Shown piece by piece: positions 10,194 through 22,575 of a stretch of DNA of 64,000 nucleotides (position 1 is the stretch's first letter; each line of letters begins with the position of its first letter). The notes below the pieces were generated by a model. That model was not told the origin of the DNA. It ran no database searches and was given only the letters and a program-made list of their open reading frames with translations. The position numbers were made by a program, and so were the translations under genes. Source of the stretch: Brienomyrus brachyistius. Taxonomy: Eukaryota; Chordata; Actinopteri; Osteoglossiformes; Mormyridae. Location: positions 7,452,324 through 7,516,323 of the forward strand of contig NC_064537.1 in NCBI RefSeq assembly GCF_023856365.1, given 5' to 3'.

Positions 10194-11477
10194 ATGGGAC
10201 CTAATACTTCCTCTCCTGTTTCGCAGTCCAACCCTATCCAGTTGGTATCATCACTGACTTGGCAAAACAGTTTGGGGATAATATTGCAGCTAACTTGTCC
10301 ACCATGCACCAGCCCAGTGGTAGCTGGTCTTTTACTCACTCGTCTGACTAGTCTGCTAATGGTTCTGGACCTTCCCAGCTGAAGGTGGTAGTGCAGCCGA
10401 GCTCAGAGCCACCTCCGTTTTTTAAAGGGGACGGTTCTGACAAGTTCTCCATACATGAGTGGACAGACATGATGGAGAGATATGCTGCCAAGATGTCGTA
10501 CACTTCCCAAAGTGAGATGTATGAATTCCTGATGAGCAGGTTGGCTGAGAGGGCGAGAGATGTTGTTAGGGTGTCACTTCGCAGCCAGGTTGGGTTAGCG
10601 CCTGCCCAACTGCCCTCTGCAGTCATTGACATCCTGAGATGCCAGTTTAGTGACTTTGCCCACTCCAACATTCCTATGAAGGATTTTTATGGTACCCTTC
10701 CGAAAGCTGGTGAGTCTGCTCTGGACTACTGGATAAGGCTTAATAAATCAATTGATGCTGTTGACGAATGTCTGCGAAGGAGGGGGAAGTGTGTTGATGA
10801 TCCTAGTGTTGAGGCGGTGATGATGTTCATAGCACATTGCCCAGACCCCGACCTTGCTGTTTCTTTTAAGTTTAAGCCTGCAGAGAGGTGGTCTGCTGCT
10901 GAGGTGCAGGATCAGTTGGACAACCACATGAGTAGCATGAGGTTTCCTGTTGGGGCAACCCGTCGCCCCCAGTGTGTGTCAGCTCAGGGACAGTGTGTGG
11001 ATGTGTCACCTTCACCCTGTTGTAACTGTAGGCTTGCCCAGCAGCCTGCCCCTGAATCTAGCATTTCCCGGCCAGTTTTTGTGCTAGTGTTAGTGGTTCC
11101 TTTCCAAATGAAGTTGACCAGGCTGCTGCAATGTCTCCACCTACAGCTGCAAACCCAACTATACCGTCTGGCATCTACCCGCCTGATTTAGGGTTGAGTC
11201 AGTTAGCCACTATGCTTGACAGTGTTTTAGCCAGGTGTTCAGCTGCCTTACCAGTATCCACTGTGTCGAGCACCCGGCAGTCCTGGCGTTCACGGAACTC
11301 AATGAGCCCTGCAAGGTTTGTCAGGCACAAGATCGTTCTACCTATGCTCACTGTAGACGAGAACGGTTGTGCCGTCAATGTTTCAGTCCTGACCATTTCA
11401 AGAACCGGTGTCTGCGCTCCTCTTCCTTACCTCACGTGGCTGGGTCATTGTCATCCCCGGGGGCTGCTTTAAACTAA
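10194..11477 (+). pseudogene. gag of right gypsy-type element (broken)
   Basis: An ATG at 10194 opens a short N-terminal frame. The capsid-like region continues in another frame (open 10385-11191), preceded by an in-frame TAG at 10349-10351 that the left copy lacks (it has a glutamine codon). The CCHC knuckle CRQCFSPDHFKNRC lies at about 11370-11411, again in a different frame. The shared frame breaks indicate the parental element was already dead when the region was duplicated. Confidence 0.8.
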
Positions 11478-14400
11478 CCAGCTCATGTCAGGGGAGGGGT
11501 GGCATGGATGAAGAGGTGAACTCCCTCACTGACCTGAAGTCCATTTATGAATCGTGTTCCAGCTCACTCCCTCGAAGTTGGTTATCTTTGTGGGATCACA
11601 GAGACTTGAAGGTGTTGGTGAACTATTTTATGCTCCAGTGGCGATCAGCGGCAGACACGTGCTCAGGTGCATGCTTGATACTGGCTGCATGTCATGCACT
11701 TTTAATGAAGAGGCAGTGTCTAGTCTGTTGGCAGCTGGTGTGCCTATGCATCTCCAACCTGTGCCTGATCAAGTGGTTCTCGTGGGATGCGGTGGCTTAA
11801 TGACAAAACCTTAAGGCATTTACGAACCTGACATTGAAATTTATGTTTTGCAGTTTTCAGTACCAATACTTGTTGTTTCTGGCCAGAAGAATGATCTTAT
11901 TATTGGCAGTAACGTTCTTAGACCTGTCAGTCAATGAAATCTTCTGAAAAATAGTGAAAGCTCATTTCTTCTGATTCCTGTGATGCTGAGTGTGAGCAGT
12001 TTCTCCAGCTCCTCAGTTGTATTTCCCGTTGGTCTGGCCCAGCTCTGCCCAGCAAAGTGGGTACTGTTAAGCTGGCCCAAGCGGTCACACTGCTCCCACA
12101 GTGTGAGCACATTGTATGGGGGAAGTTGCCACCAGATGCTCCGCTCTCACCCGGGAGCACTGTTATTGTAGAGCCGATCTCCTCTCGCTCCACGCCCAAG
12201 AACATTCTAGTGGGGCGGGTTGTTACACCGATGTGGGGGGATCGATGGGTTCCTATGAAAATCTTTAATGCTTCTCAGGCCCCTATCACTTTGCAATGTA
12301 ATGCTAAGTTGGCAGATGTGTTTCCCTGTCTGGCGCTGGAGGATTTGTGCTTGACACAAGGCCTGTGTGAAAATGTACTTGTCCCTGATGGTGCTGGCCC
12401 CAGCCCACCCAACGTGTCTGATTCAGAACTGAGGCTGCGTGACTCTGGTTTGAATGACATTGATATTGACGGGTGTGAAGTATCATTAGATTGGAAACAG
12501 AAACTAGCTGACCTCGTTCTCTCATACCAGGATGTCTTTTCCAGGGGGAAATTGGACTGTGGAGAGGCCCGAGGTTTTGTGCATCGTATTCGGCTGTCTG
12601 ACAAGCCGTTCAGACTGCCTTACAGTCGAGTGCCCCCTGCCCATTACCAGCAGTTGCGGGAAGTCTTGACGGAGATCGAGATGAGGGACATTATCACCAA
12701 GTCTGTGAGTGAGTTTGCCTTACCCTTGGTGGTGGCTTGGAAGAGGGATGGGGGACTGCGCATATGCACTGACTTTCGCATGCTGAATGCAAAGACGGTG
12801 AAAGATGCCCACCCATTGCCTCACCAAGCTGATTGCCTTGCAGCCCTTGGCGGTAATGGAGTTTTCAGCACGATGGACCTCACATCAGGGTTCTATAATA
12901 TCCCTTTGCATGAAGCTGACAGGCATTACACAACCTTCACGACGCCCCTAGGGCTGTATGAATACAACCATTTGCCTCAAGGCCTCTGCAACAGCCCAGC
13001 GTCATTCATGCGCATGATGCTTAGCATTTTTGGAGACCTCAGCTTCTCCAGTCTGCTCTGCTATTTGGATGATCTTCTTGTGTTTGCGCCGTCAGAGAGC
13101 GAAGCTTTGAAACGCTTGGAAGTGGTGTTTTTACGCTTACAGGCAAACAACTTAAAACTTTCCTAAAAGAAGTGCTACTTCCTTAGGAGATCTGTCAGGT
13201 TTTTGGGGCATGTAGTGAGTGCTGATGGTGTTTCTGTTGACCCAGAGAAAGTGAATATGGACTTCAAGGATAGGGACTTGATGGAGGAGGATGGCTGTAC
13301 CCCTTCCCAGAGGAGGGTACGATCCTTCTTAGGAATGGTTATGTTCTACCAACATTTCATTCCTGGCTGTTTGTCCTTAGCGAAGCCCCTGTTTGGGCTG
13401 ACTGCTGTTCAGATGCGGATATGTAGAGGGGCCAGATGGCATAGGAAACCTGGGACATTTCATGGGCTGACCCCCCAGGACTGGACGCTGGCCTGTGCAA
13501 AGGCTTTTGCTGATTTGAAGCAGGCTCTGCTGGAGAGCGTTATACTGGCGCACCCAGACTTTGATCTGCCATTCATTTGTCGACTGATGCTTCACTGGAT
13601 GGTCTGGGCACAGTGGTATCTCAGGTGGCTGAAGGGGAAGAGAGAGCCAGACCAATCGCATTCGCTAGTAAGTCGCTCACACGCAGCCAGGCTAATTACC
13701 CTGCTTGCCGCCTGGAATTTCTAGCAATGAAATGTGCGATAAATTTAGCCACTGGCTCAAAGGTCACAGTTTTACGGTTTGGACTGACAACAATCCCTTG
13801 TCATACATCCTAACCAAACCCAAACTGGATGCCTGTTAGCAGCGCTGGGTAGCTAAATTGGCGCCGTATTCCTTCGACATCAAGCACATCTCTGGTAGGC
13901 TGAACATTGTGGCAGATGCCCTCAGCAGGGATCCATTTGTGAAACCTTTGTCCCAGCGTCTGCTGTCTGAGCCATACACTAGGTTACTCGATCAGTTAAG
14001 TGACTTGCAAGTTGACCAGGTTCAGGATGCTTTCCGGTTGACGCGATCATTGTGCGCTGTAGGTGCGTCTTCAGGATCTATGACTGGAGAGGAGGTTTCC
14101 TCTGTGCTGGGTGTGCATGATGCTAATGACTGTGCCTCTGAACACCGTGTGGCTTCTCTCATCACCGGGCTTCCCTGCAGTGAGAGAGAGTACACCGGTG
14201 TGGTGTCTTGCTTTGTATCCAGAGACTGGTCACTCAGCAGGGGTTCAACACCTAAGCTGAACCCAACATTCATGACAATGCTGGTCACCAGGGGCTGCCC
14301 TGAACTCTCGCTCTGGGTCAGCAGAGGTTCTTTTGGAGTGATACGGAGAATACCATTCGTCACTATGTGCGGACTTGCAACAGGTGTGTTGTCAGTAAGA

Positions 14401-15326
14401 CCCATGAACCCTCTACAAGAGCCCCGTTAGAGAGCATCAAATCCTCTGCCCCTCTGGAGTTGGTATGTATAGATTTCTGGTCAACGGAGCATAATGTGAA
14501 ATCAGTTGACGTGTTGATGGTCACCGACCATTTTACGAAGCTAGCGCACACCTTTCCTTGTCGGGACCAGACCGCAAAATCAGTGGCAAGGAAGCTGTGG
14601 GATAGCTTTTTTTTGTGTGTTTATGGCTTCCCACAGCGACAGCACTCTGACCAAGGGTCCTGTTTTGAGAGTGAGCTGCTTGCTGAACTTTTGGGGCTGG
14701 CGGGTGTCGACAAGTCGCAGACCACTCCCTATCACCCTATGGGAAATGGTAGCGCTGAGAGGTTCAACCGTACCCTTGGCAACATGCTGAGATCTCTGCC
14801 CCCGGAGGCAAACACAGGTGGCCACAGATGATGCAGACCATGACCTTCGTGTACAACTGCACCACGCATGAAACCACAGGATTCACTCCATTTTATTTAA
14901 TATTTGGCCATGTGCCCCGACTGCCAGTTGACCTTGTCTTTATGAATGTGCCCAGTGACCCTTCGGTGTGCGATTATGATGCTTACGTGAAATTCCTAAT
15001 GGGAGACCTGCGCTCGGCGATGCTTATGGCTCAGGAACACTCGAATGTCGAGCAGAAGCATCAAGCTGACCAATACAACAAGAGAGCCCGAGGCTCTGCT
15101 CTGTTGGTTGGTGATGTGGTACTGGTAGCAAATAAGGGGCACAAGAGGCAAGCGTAAATTGGCAGATAAATGGGAGCCGACACTGTATACAGTAGTGGAC
15201 TTGAATCCCACCCTGCATATTTATATGATCAGGAATAGAGAGGGTGTGGAGAAGGTCGTTCATCGCAATCTACTCCTTGTTGCCAACTTCCTGCCCCTGC
15301 CTAGTCTAATGGACAAAAGTACTTGA
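11408..15326 (+). pseudogene. pol of right gypsy-type element (PR-RT-RNaseH-IN, broken)
   Basis: The protease active site LDTGCMSC lies near 11680-11700. The RT frame 12057-13166 has LRICTDFRMLNAKT, FSTMDLTSGFYNIPL, LPQGLCNSPASF and the catalytic YLDD. A TAA at 13164-13166 interrupts the frame, after which homologous sequence resumes (13203-13724). The RNase H TDASLDGLG stretch is at about 13580. The integrase core is seen at 14367-14831 (IDFWS, HSDQG and NGSAERFNR, matching a D,D,E catalytic triad) and continues in another frame at 14828-15157. The final TGA is at 15324-15326. Confidence 0.85.
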
Positions 15327-16976
15327 GGCAGGTGTGTGACAGCAGATAGTTTGTATGCAAAAAAAAGCAAGTTTATCCATGTTTTTAATGTTCAGTGTGG
15401 AAGTTGGTGGTGCTTTTATTTTGAAAGGGTCGCTTTGTCAGCGTCAGCACGCGTTGCAAAATGCCGCCTGTTTTTGATGTCTGAAGGTGTGAAAAATCAA
15501 CATTGATTTTTTGCATTTGAAAGGCATGCAAATCTGACGTCTCTGGCTGTTAATATTTGACATCTTTAGGCATAAAGTTTTAAGACGTTTTGGCCCCGTT
15601 GGCCTTCCATACCCCTACAGGTACAATCGCGTCATTGCATTGGGCTGAGAAGCATTTAAGGTGGACCAGATAATCCAAATAAGGAGCCAACTTCCAGCCT
15701 CGTCGTATCATGTCTAAACATGTAGGACGCCTGAATTCAACCTAAAACTTGATGACTACGTTTTTACTGATATAAAATAGGAAATTTGTTTAAAATAACA
15801 CGTTAAAGTGTAAAACTGCCAGACCCTCTTTCATCTCTAGCTAGAAAATATCGACGAGTCCGGAGCACCGTTCAAATCACGCTGCAAAAATTGTATTATT
15901 CCTTAAAACGCATTTAAACCAGTACATTAATAAACACATGTAATGTGTTTTTATTCTTTTAAAGGTTAATGAAGCCGTTTTGCTGGCATAAACTGGTCTT
16001 GTCGATCACAACTGTTACGATCCCCAGTCTAGGGTTGAGGACTGACAGAAAGGTAAGGGAAAAGGAGAGAACAATGTCTTTGTCCGGCTCCCGCGAACAC
16101 ATCTCTCTGCTCCCACCCACTCCCGCAAGAAACTGTCAAATGTAGACCCCCGCCGCATGCTTCTGCGCCGAGTCCCGTGGGTGTCCCGCCCGGTTGCAGA
16201 CCTCTAGCTCAGGGCTCACCAGGCAGGTTCGTATTTTTGCTCGGTCCCAGATCCTAGCACGCATGAACCAACCAGTCAGCACCAATGAATCCCCGGTACA
16301 GGTGTGCTGTGTCCTGGGATACAGCAAATATGTGGACCGTTACAGTGGGGCACATGGACCGGGTGCAGAATCACTGGCACACAGGAGACTCATGTGGCAG
16401 GCAATGCAAAAATAATTTAAAAATTACCGTTGCAAAATACACCTTTTATTCACTGGAAGACGTCACTTATGAACTAGGAAAAATACATGACTGCTCTTTA
16501 AAAAAAAAAAAATATATATATATGACCTGACAAATCAAAACCGGTACTTCAATCAAATCTTTTTTTTTTTTTTGTGTGTGTTATTGGCAACAACACTTTT
16601 TTTTCTCCAGTAGGGGAGGTTGTCTTAGTTGCTATTAAGGATCATAGAAATGAATGGATGGTTCCCATAAAGATATGAGTACAGGTTGGCCAGTGTGTGT
16701 GTGTGCGTATGCACACTAAATAGAGTAATAAATCTGTCACGAATATTTTTCAGACTTTGTAATGCAGTTTGCTGATAGCAGTTATTTAAACAATTTATCA
16801 CGTGAACTGTGGTCTATTTAGATTAGGATATTTAGTGCCCTGCAATCACTGCAGAGTCCAGCCTTCATTAGACAGCTGGGAGCTTAAGGCACGTTTGACT
16901 TTTTTCATTTGTGCAGTTCAGGAGTGAGACTTGCAGTAGTAGCATCTTCATTTTGCACATCTGTCTTTTCCCACAG
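15327..16976. other. Non-coding DNA between right gypsy copy and sulfotransferase
   Basis: The left arm mirrors this stretch. It includes GC-rich repeat-like sequence (about 16080-16200), a poly-A/TATA tract (16500-16522) and a (GT)n tract near 16694. It also contains the presumed sulfotransferase promoter. An AG acceptor at 16975-16976 (tcttttcccacag) suggests that a non-coding 5' exon lies somewhere upstream. No coding sequence is supported. Confidence 0.55.
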
Positions 16977-16988
16977 TACTTTCCATTA

Positions 16989-19900
16989 ATGGCTCAGCAG
17001 GAGTACAAGGCGCTCAATGACTATCTGTTCGAGTATAAAGGAATGACCTTCCCCATAGGCGAGGATTACAACATTACTCCGGAGTTCATAGACAGCTTAG
17101 AGCACTTTGAGATCAGAGACAGCGACGTCTTCCTTGTCACCTTCCCGAAATCTGGTAAGTGTCATGGTCAGCTCGTTGTCTCAGTCTTTGGTGGCCCTTC
17201 CCTGTTTGGCCAGCAGACATCGCTGCCCATCCTGTCCCTCCTGTCGGTCTTTGTATTTCCCCTGGTTCCTGTCAGCCACATGGCTTAACGTGTTGAGCAT
17301 GTGGCTCCTTACAAACCTCTTTCCTCGTGTGTTTGAATCCCACCTCCTCTGTTTTTATACTTTGTTCCCTAGTGTTTTATTGTATGAGTTTTTCTAGTTC
17401 CTGTGTCTTGTGATTTGTATTTGGTTTCTTTGTGCCCATGCTTGTGTTCCTACCTGCCTGTTATTCCCCTAGTGTAGAGTCTGTTTCCTTCTTTCTGTCA
17501 GTCTTAGTTTTTCCCCTCCCGGTTCCCTGAGTTTATTAAATGGTGGTGGGGAGGTGGGGGGACATGGCCAAAGCAACTCTTTTTAGTATCACCTGTTGCC
17601 TGTTCTTCTGCCTGCCCTTGTGTGTTTCCCTGATTGCTCGTTGTCCTGCACCTTCCCCTATTGCTTAATTTTCTCACTTCTGTCTTGTTACCCAGTTCAG
17701 TTTTCCTGCTTAAGTTCTTGCCTGAGTTGAGTTCTCCAGTGGTTCTTTGTTTGTCATGTTTTTGCTGTTTGATGCAAGTCCTGCCGCCTCCATTTTGTAC
17801 TAAGTCGTTGTTTGTCCCTTTGCAGATCATTTGGTTTTGTTAGATATTTTATACCCTTTTAGTTTTGACCCCTCATGGTCCTTTATTTTTGTAGTGGTCC
17901 CGGTGTGTGTTGTTTTGCTTAATAAACCCCTTCTGTCCCGTGAGCTGCTAGTGGGTCGTCCGCAGTTCTGTTCTGACCTGCACTGCACTATGTCTCGCCT
18001 GCATGCAAAACCCACCTGGATTCGTGACCGTAAGATATTTGCACTTTATGAGTTAAGAGCTGATCATTTCAGCTTGTATTCCACTAAAATTTGTAACTCT
18101 ACTTCTGTGCAAACATTAGTGAAAATATCACTGACTTTGTGTCGATACAGTGTCAGTAATTTTGTTCCCCAAGGTATAAACATTAATATACCCCCAATGG
18201 TACAAAAATGTTCCTGCGTCCACTTCTGTGCCTTAAGTACACTTACCTACAGCTAGTGTACAATTGGCAGACCCTTGAGGGTACAGTCCCTGTGACAAGT
18301 AACCCTCAAACGTAAAAATTAGTACTTTTTTTCTGACAGTGTATCAATCGCTAAACTTAAAATACATGATTGTGACTTTTGTGCTAATTCAAAGTGACAG
18401 TATTTACTTAGCTGTGACCTCTGGACTTTGTTCTGCGAGGGGCAGACACAGGGACAGACCGGTCACCAGGCATGTGCTATTTGATTGGGGCCCAGTAGCC
18501 AAAACCTTAACAGTATTCTTCAAAATCCCCCACAACTGCCAATACTGCTGGAGGAATCTGCACGTGGTGTGGACCATGTGACCTGATGAATTCCTGCCTC
18601 CTGTACATCTTCCTGACTCTCTCACTTTCCATGTTCGTCGCTTTCAGTGACTCACTGTCCAAGTATGATATGATCCTCAGATGAATATGACACATTTCTG
18701 ACACGCTGTTTGATTCTCCCTCATTGCTAATAATCGGGCTAGCTTAATTATTAAACATGCATCCGATACTTTCCAATGTGAGCATTTCCATGCCCTTAAC
18801 CTTCAGGCATTTACAAGTTTCTGAATCTCAAGAAGTTAAACATTTCCTTTTAAAGCTTCTCCAAAGCTTTAAACTTCAACCAGGACCCACTCAAGGCACA
18901 AGCAAACTAAGCAGCTGTTTAGGGCCCAGTGGCCACCAGGGGGCCCCCCCATCTGACTAGCCTGTCAGAATGGGAAGGAAAATGACAATTAGGTTACTCA
19001 AATACTGCTTAGGGTCCTGAAACGGGTTGCGCTGACCATGCCGCCCTCACCTCCCCACCACCATTTAATTATTTTGAATGAAGTGTTTCTACCATTGGAG
19101 ACGGTAGAAACACTACAGCAAGTGGCAGTGTCGAACTGACATTTTTAGAAGTGATGGCGAAACCAGTGTGGGCCTGGAATGGACATCTGTGCTGGTCTCC
19201 CAGTATTTATCTCAGCCTGTCACCCCTCTCTCCCGCTCCCCCACCATCTGACCCCTTCATATCGCCATCACCTGCAGGTACTGTGTGGACCCAGCGCATA
19301 ATTACCCTGCTCTTTAACGACACCTTTCCGGACGATGTGGACAAGTTCACGTACTTCCGCATGCCTTGGCTGGAATTCGTAGAAAAGAGTATAGATTACC
19401 ACAACCGCCCGTCCCCTAGACTCTTCTGTTCCCACCTCCAGGAGCAAGTGGTTCCTAGAGGCTTGCATAAAAAAAAGGCCAAGGTGAGATTTCCAGATGT
19501 GCTAAAACTGGATATAGAGGGAAAGCATCTCATCAGTTAATGGATGGTAAACTCCAGGCCCAAAAACCGGTGTAACATTTGCCGCTATATCCAGCTGATA
19601 ATTCAGATACAGGCGGGAGTGTTGGAGGGGACATGGATGCCCAGGCAGATTCCGGGGGGCCCAGCCCTATAACAGGGGTCCCAAAATATACCTTTGGGGC
19701 CCAGTCAGTAAATTGAGGGTCAATGTGGCATTTTGTAAGGGGTCCAGGAATTCTAGCTAAGCCTCTGAGTACAGGACTTTGTAAAGCAAATAAATGTGAT
19801 GTTACACAGGGCTGTAAACTTTAGGCTGTATATCCCACAGTGCTGATGAGTAAAATGTGGTCATGCTTCATATAACACTGGAAAATTTATCATCACCCCC

Positions 19901-21491
19901 CCCCCTCCACACAAATGAATGAGCCCATGCAAAACTAAAGCACAAAAGAGATTAACAATTGTCTTTCACATTTCTATACAATGCTGTATGACACTGTGTA
20001 ACCTGCTGCATGACACTGCATATGCCAACCGTATCCATTTCTCTCAGGTCATTTATGTTACCAGGAATCCCAAAGACATCATGGCTTCCTACTTCCACTT
20101 CTCCAAGATAATGATCAAGCTGGAACAACAGAAAGACATGGACCAAATGATGGACAGATTTCTTAGTGGATGGAGTGAGTGCTGCTCGGGGCCTTGTGAT
20201 GATGCTCTTCATGTTCCTGGCTACGGTTCTTCCTGGTCTGATTCTGACATTATGGACGAGCATCAGACATGTGTCCATTGTTCTGTAGGGCCCTGAGGGT
20301 TAGGATATTGTGTTCATCAGAAGGTCGCCAGTTCAAATCCTATATACATAATCTTTATTACTGCTCTTCCTAGTGATTGGTGGTTCCTGGTTTGACCATG
20401 TTAAGGGCTGGTACAAGAACAGAGACAAGTACAACATCCTGTTCTTAAGCTATGAGGAGATGATCAAGGTGAGGAAAGGGGGCATGGTGCTCTGTTAAAG
20501 GATTTTTTAAAATGTATGTGTATGTGTCCGTTTTTTAAATACTACGTTTGTTGTATGCGGTTGAGGTAACGGCAGAGAAACAGGCTACTAGCCCCAGGTG
20601 GACTATTTTTGTTTGCATGTCAGCACACTTGTATGTCTCCTACAGGACCTAAGGTCCAACGTTGTGAAGATCAGCGAGTTCTTGGGGAAGAACTTGTCCG
20701 ATGCCTCCATCGACAGGGTGGTGGAAATATCCACCTTTAAGAACATGAAGGATGACATCAAAGCCAACTACGAATCACTACCTAATTTTGTCATGGACAA
20801 AGACAAGGGGAAGTTTATCCGCAAAGGTGAGGAAACAGCTGTGTATTTTGATAAATCTGTTGTTAAATGACTCATCTATGGTGATGCACCTTTCCTAACG
20901 GTAAAGTGTTTATGTAATCTTAGGAAATTATAACTCTCTGGAAATATTAGCCATAACCACAGAACCCGATACAGGGTTATCAGGTCTCCAAAGGTCTGAT
21001 TTTCCTTTCTGCTTATTTGTTTCTTTGTTGTTTAATACATTTAATTGAATTATTTTCCTTGTCCTGTGAAGTCAGTGAAAAATGTGGCTTCCAGTTAAAG
21101 GTGACAGAACTTTTTTTTAATGTCAGCAGAGATGTATTTATTTAGGTGACATTTCTATCCCAATGAATTTACAGTTTTCATACATTATAGAAATGTTTTA
21201 CTGGAGCAATTAAGCTTTCACGCTTTGCTTTTTGCCCGCTTGGGGACTTTGACCACTAACCTTAAAGGTACGTACTGTACGTCGTCTTTGTCCGATGCTC
21301 TAACGGGCTGGTGCTATGCAGTACTGCTCCTGACGCCAAACTGCCTGTGTTTTTGTGATCTAGGTACGATTGGGGACTGGAAAAATTTACTGACAGTGGC
21401 ACAGAATGAGAAGTTTGACCAAGTGTTTCAGCAGAAAATGAGTGACGTGCCATTAACCTTCATCTGGGACGTCGATGAGCTGCACGGATGA
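16989..21491 (+). CDS. SULT3-like cytosolic (amine-type) sulfotransferase, complete
   Basis: Six coding exons join in phase to 300 codons: 16989-17154, 19278-19483, 20048-20174, 20374-20468, 20646-20826 and 21364-21491. Exons of 127, 95 and 181 nt are the classic SULT sizes. The protein should move sulfonate from PAPS to small amines or alcohols in the cytosol. Visible motifs are TFPKSGT (5'-phosphosulfate loop, split by intron 1), a CSHL segment with the likely catalytic His, [13 protein letters not shown] (3'-phosphate binding), [11 protein letters not shown], and the C-terminal [10 protein letters not shown] signature. The RMPWLEF and GGSWFDHV stretches point to the fish SULT3 group rather than SULT1, SULT2 or SULT6, but subfamily assignment is from memory. 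Exon 1 lies in the palindrome's right arm and the other five lie in the 18371-21491 sequence. Confidence 0.9.
17155..19277 (+). other. Sulfotransferase intron 1
   Basis: The palindrome ends inside this intron (at or beyond 18370). From about 17310 to 18030 it contains T-rich LTR-like sequence with an AATAAA (17922-17927) followed by a conserved-looking gtgggtcgtccgcagttctg stretch, possibly a degenerate retroelement terminus. The left arm lacks about 275 bp of it. A block at 18180-18360 (gtaccctcaagggt, caagtaaccctcaaacg) looks like a dispersed repeat. Confidence 0.5.
20288..20345 (+). repeat. SINE head fragment (tRNA-like)
   Basis: The stretch aagatattgtg-type head, then catcagaaggtcgccagttcaaatcc, matches the head of the reverse-oriented SINE at 63415-63605 (catcagaaggtctttggttcaaatcc on the minus strand). 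It lies in sulfotransferase intron 3. It is a retroelement remnant, not a functional tRNA gene. Confidence 0.5.
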
Positions 21492-21812
21492 CAAGCGCAC
21501 GGAGACACTGTGACTTGAGTCATGAGTTGCGGTCCCACAGAAGATAAAAAGAAATGCCGATTCCTGGATATAAATGGACTATCACAGATTACACAACCTA
21601 CTCCAACACAAAATGTCACCCTAACCACCCAAAATAAAATTTCAGATCAGATGTGGGGCAAGTCTCCTTCATCAGTATTATTAGCCATGTCCAGAATAAC
21701 ATTACATTGCTCATATTCAGAAACATCTTCCTCATCAGCTGTACCCCCCAGCAAAGGAATACATGCCAGATTCAGGGGTCGAACTATCTAAGATTTGGCA
21801 GAGCTCTTTTCA

Positions 21813-21818
21813 AATAAA
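21813..21818 (+). terminator. Candidate poly(A) signal of sulfotransferase
   Basis: AATAAA lies 322 bp after the stop codon. An earlier AATAAA is at 21633-21638 and another at 21837. Which one is used cannot be told from sequence. Confidence 0.4.
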
Positions 21819-22373
21819 AAAAACAAATTAATAAATGAATAAAAGTTTTCGGACCTTACTATGACATGTTCAATTCAAAGTTTGAAAGTTGTAACATCTT
21901 CTGTAACACAAAATAGTGCTTCTGATGAAATATCTACTTGGCCTCATTTTGTGGCTTAATACTAGAGTGTAAAGCAGGGTTGTCCAATCTTATCCACAAA
22001 GGGCCGGTGTGTATCCAGGTTTCTGGGGTAACCTGTAGGTCAGCTGTTCAAACCCACGTGTGAGGATGCTTCAGCCAATCAGTCATTTAGTTAGTAATGC
22101 GACCGACTATCATTCAGAATTTTGCAGTTTGGGAGCATGCTTACGTTTACATACTAACAATACATGTAAGCATTTTGACTCATGGTTAACACGATGCATA
22201 TTGTGCTTTTCATTTTGGTGGCCCTGACTAATTCATTGGTGGAATTATTTGCATTTGAGACACGAGTTTAGTGTAAGTACAGGCAGCTAATCCATAGTAC
22301 TTTGCGATGTGGATGAATTGTTTTGTGAAATGCTTTTATAGTTTTGAGAACATTAGGTGTGTTTCATGTGTGC

Positions 22374-22575
22374 AGGGGTGGCTTAATGGTTAAACACACT
22401 TGTAATTGAAAGTTTGCAGGTTCGAATCCCCACCCAGCACGACACCACTGAGATACCCTGAGCATGGTACCACTCCCAAGCGCTGCTCCCCGGGTGCTGA
22501 ACTAGCTGCTCACATTCACATTGTCATATATGGGTTAAATGCAGAAGACACATTTTGTTGTTGTGCATTTCATTA
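22374..22575 (+). mobile_element. tRNA-derived SINE
   Basis: It has a tRNA-like head with A-box-like tggcttaatggtta and B-box ggttcgaatcccc (22419-22431). The body contains the widespread fish SINE motifs gctgctccccgggtgctg and gggttaaatgcagaagac before an ATTT-rich end. No clean target-site duplication was identified. Confidence 0.75.

Larger units (their letters stand above)
9610..15326 (+). mobile_element. Ty3/gypsy-type retrotransposon body, right copy, degenerate
   Basis: A leader of about 600 bp is followed by gag, CCHC knuckle, aspartic protease, RT, RNase H and integrase, in gypsy order on the plus strand. The leader contains a GTAAGT donor (9723) and a strong polypyrimidine-AG acceptor (9970-9992), suggesting an optional leader intron. 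The coding sequence is interrupted by frameshifts and stops, some shared with the left copy and some private. No 3' LTR is visible after 15326, so the element was truncated or rearranged at its 3' side. It retains the 484 bp missing from the left copy. Confidence 0.9.
9696..18370. repeat. Right arm of giant imperfect palindrome
   Basis: This is the inverted partner of 1-8095. It contains the more complete gypsy-type body (to 15326) and the promoter region and first coding exon of the intact sulfotransferase. Homology is still perfect at its outer end (18333-18370 mirrors 1-38). The true end of the duplication therefore cannot be fixed from this window, because the left partner runs off the edge. 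Confidence 0.95.

Noticed and set aside
1..18370. Palindrome as a pure assembly fold-back
   Set aside because: Not adopted as the main reading, because the arms have substitutions, private indels and an arm-specific retroinsertion with target duplication. A haplotype-merge artefact is still possible and is flagged for checking.
22419..22431. Functional tRNA genes suggested by B-box motifs (also at 8168, 20335 and 63541)
   Set aside because: Each is the head of a SINE, with no cloverleaf acceptor stem or proper tRNA body.
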